In this document: one piece after another, positions 5,889 to 6,165 of the stretch | How the letters are laid out: each line of letters starts with the position of its first letter | Numbering within the stretch: the first letter of the stretch is position 1 | Source: Candidatus Bathyarchaeota archaeon | GTDB lineage: Archaea; Thermoproteota; Bathyarchaeia; 40CM-2-53-6; FEN-987 | Assembly (NCBI GenBank): GCA_003152955.1 | Contig: PMBQ01000407.1 | Coordinates: 1-6,165 of the forward strand | Reading direction: 5' to 3' | Length of the DNA: 6,165 nucleotides | Notes under the pieces: generated by a model | What the model saw: the letters and a program-made list of their open reading frames with translations, nothing else | Told to the model about the DNA's origin: nothing | The model's database searches: none | Translations under genes and position numbers: made by a program

Positions 5889-5910
5889 ATTTCAACCCCA
5901 ATTTACCGGT
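5888..5910. repeat. 23-bp direct repeat, copy 2
   Basis: This is the partner of 4283-4305 (21/23 identical, same orientation), starting 1605 bp from it. On the minus strand, 5886-5902 with its flanks still folds as a T-arm-like hairpin (TGGGG, loop TTGAAAT, CCCTA). The conserved loop C is G, and no acceptor strand or CCA follows. It lies about 207 bp before the ATG of the next secretory gene. Confidence 0.65.
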
Positions 5911-6061
5911 CGCCAGAACCAGATAGCAGAACCATGTGACCTGGTCTTGTACAATTAAATGCAATCTATTAAGTCAAATGTCGCATTCTGAGACTATTGC
6001 TATGGGATGGCTAACGGATGTTTGCAGGGTCAAATTCTGATGGGCGCACGATAAGCCCCAC

Positions 6062-6071
6062 ATACAAAATA
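6062..6071 (+). promoter_or_regulatory. Candidate TATA box for the final gene
   Basis: ATACAAAATA is AT-rich and ends 45 bp before ATG 6117. It would allow a start near 6094 and a leader of about 20 nt. It is supported by composition and spacing only. Confidence 0.25.
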
Positions 6072-6116
6072 CTCTCTAGGGCAAATCATGTCAATCGAGC
6101 ATGCGAGTCAAAACTC

Positions 6117-6165
6117 ATGACCAAATGTAGATTTGTCAGCTGCCTTCTCGTTCTCGCTATCATTC
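6117..6165 (+). CDS. N-terminus of a probable secreted or membrane protein (3' truncated)
   Basis: ATG 6117 opens a frame that runs off the window and encodes MTKCRFVSCLLVLAII, a short basic n-region followed by a hydrophobic stretch typical of a signal peptide or first membrane helix. The same frame is open upstream to ATG 6018, but that would add 33 polar residues ahead of the hydrophobic segment, so 6117 is preferred. No clear Shine-Dalgarno sequence is seen. The family cannot be told from 16 residues. Like the preceding surface-protein gene, it has a copy of the 23-bp repeat upstream. Confidence 0.5.
   Translation, partial: MTKCRFVSCLLVLAII

Larger units (their letters stand above)
5834..6116. 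other. Intergenic region between two secretory genes
   Basis: No gene is supported in this AT-leaning stretch. It holds a short T-run (5850-5854), an inverted repeat, the second copy of the 23-bp repeat, and a possible TATA element before the next gene. Confidence 0.5.

Noticed and set aside
4209..5910. CRISPR array
   Set aside because: Only two repeat copies about 1.6 kb apart, with a gene between them and no regular spacers.

Overview
The window looks archaeal, most likely from the Nitrososphaerota (Thaumarchaeota) or Bathyarchaeia, although no marker gene proves it. The evidence is: an F420/FMN split-barrel oxidoreductase-like protein, a divergent Nudix protein, a cell-surface protein with an N-terminal signal peptide and a C-terminal membrane anchor ending in basic residues, frequent TTG/GTG starts with weak or no Shine-Dalgarno sequences, and a tRNA 3' end whose final bases fit archaeal tRNA-Tyr. 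Base composition is near even. Genes are loosely packed, with long intergenic stretches and no clear multi-gene operon.

Left part (1-2324): the last 22 codons of an unrecognised gene, then a pyridoxamine-phosphate-oxidase-like split-barrel protein (153-611, +). This runs tail-to-tail, 6 bp apart, into a large solitary zinc-ribbon DNA methyltransferase (618-2324, -). No restriction enzyme gene is visible beside it.

Middle part (2325-4118): a 362-bp gap that probably holds divergent promoters for the methyltransferase and a Nudix-fold protein (2687-3199, +). The Nudix box has lost most of its usual catalytic acids. A gene-poor stretch follows that may hold a frameshifted gene remnant (about 3321-3576), then a small four-helix membrane protein (3750-4118, +).

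Right part (4119-6165): an intergenic region with two hairpins and a minus-strand tRNA 3'-end fragment. A secreted, membrane-anchored surface protein with two C-terminal beta repeats follows (4448-5833, +). The window ends in the first codons of another probable secreted protein (6117 onward). A 23-bp imperfect direct repeat (21/23 identical) lies upstream of each of these two secretory genes and brackets the first one. In the first copy it overlaps the tRNA T-arm. It could be an attachment-site scar or a shared regulatory element.

No single coherent new system is evident. The points most worth checking are the tRNA remnant with its repeat pair, the acid-poor Nudix protein, and the orphan methyltransferase.
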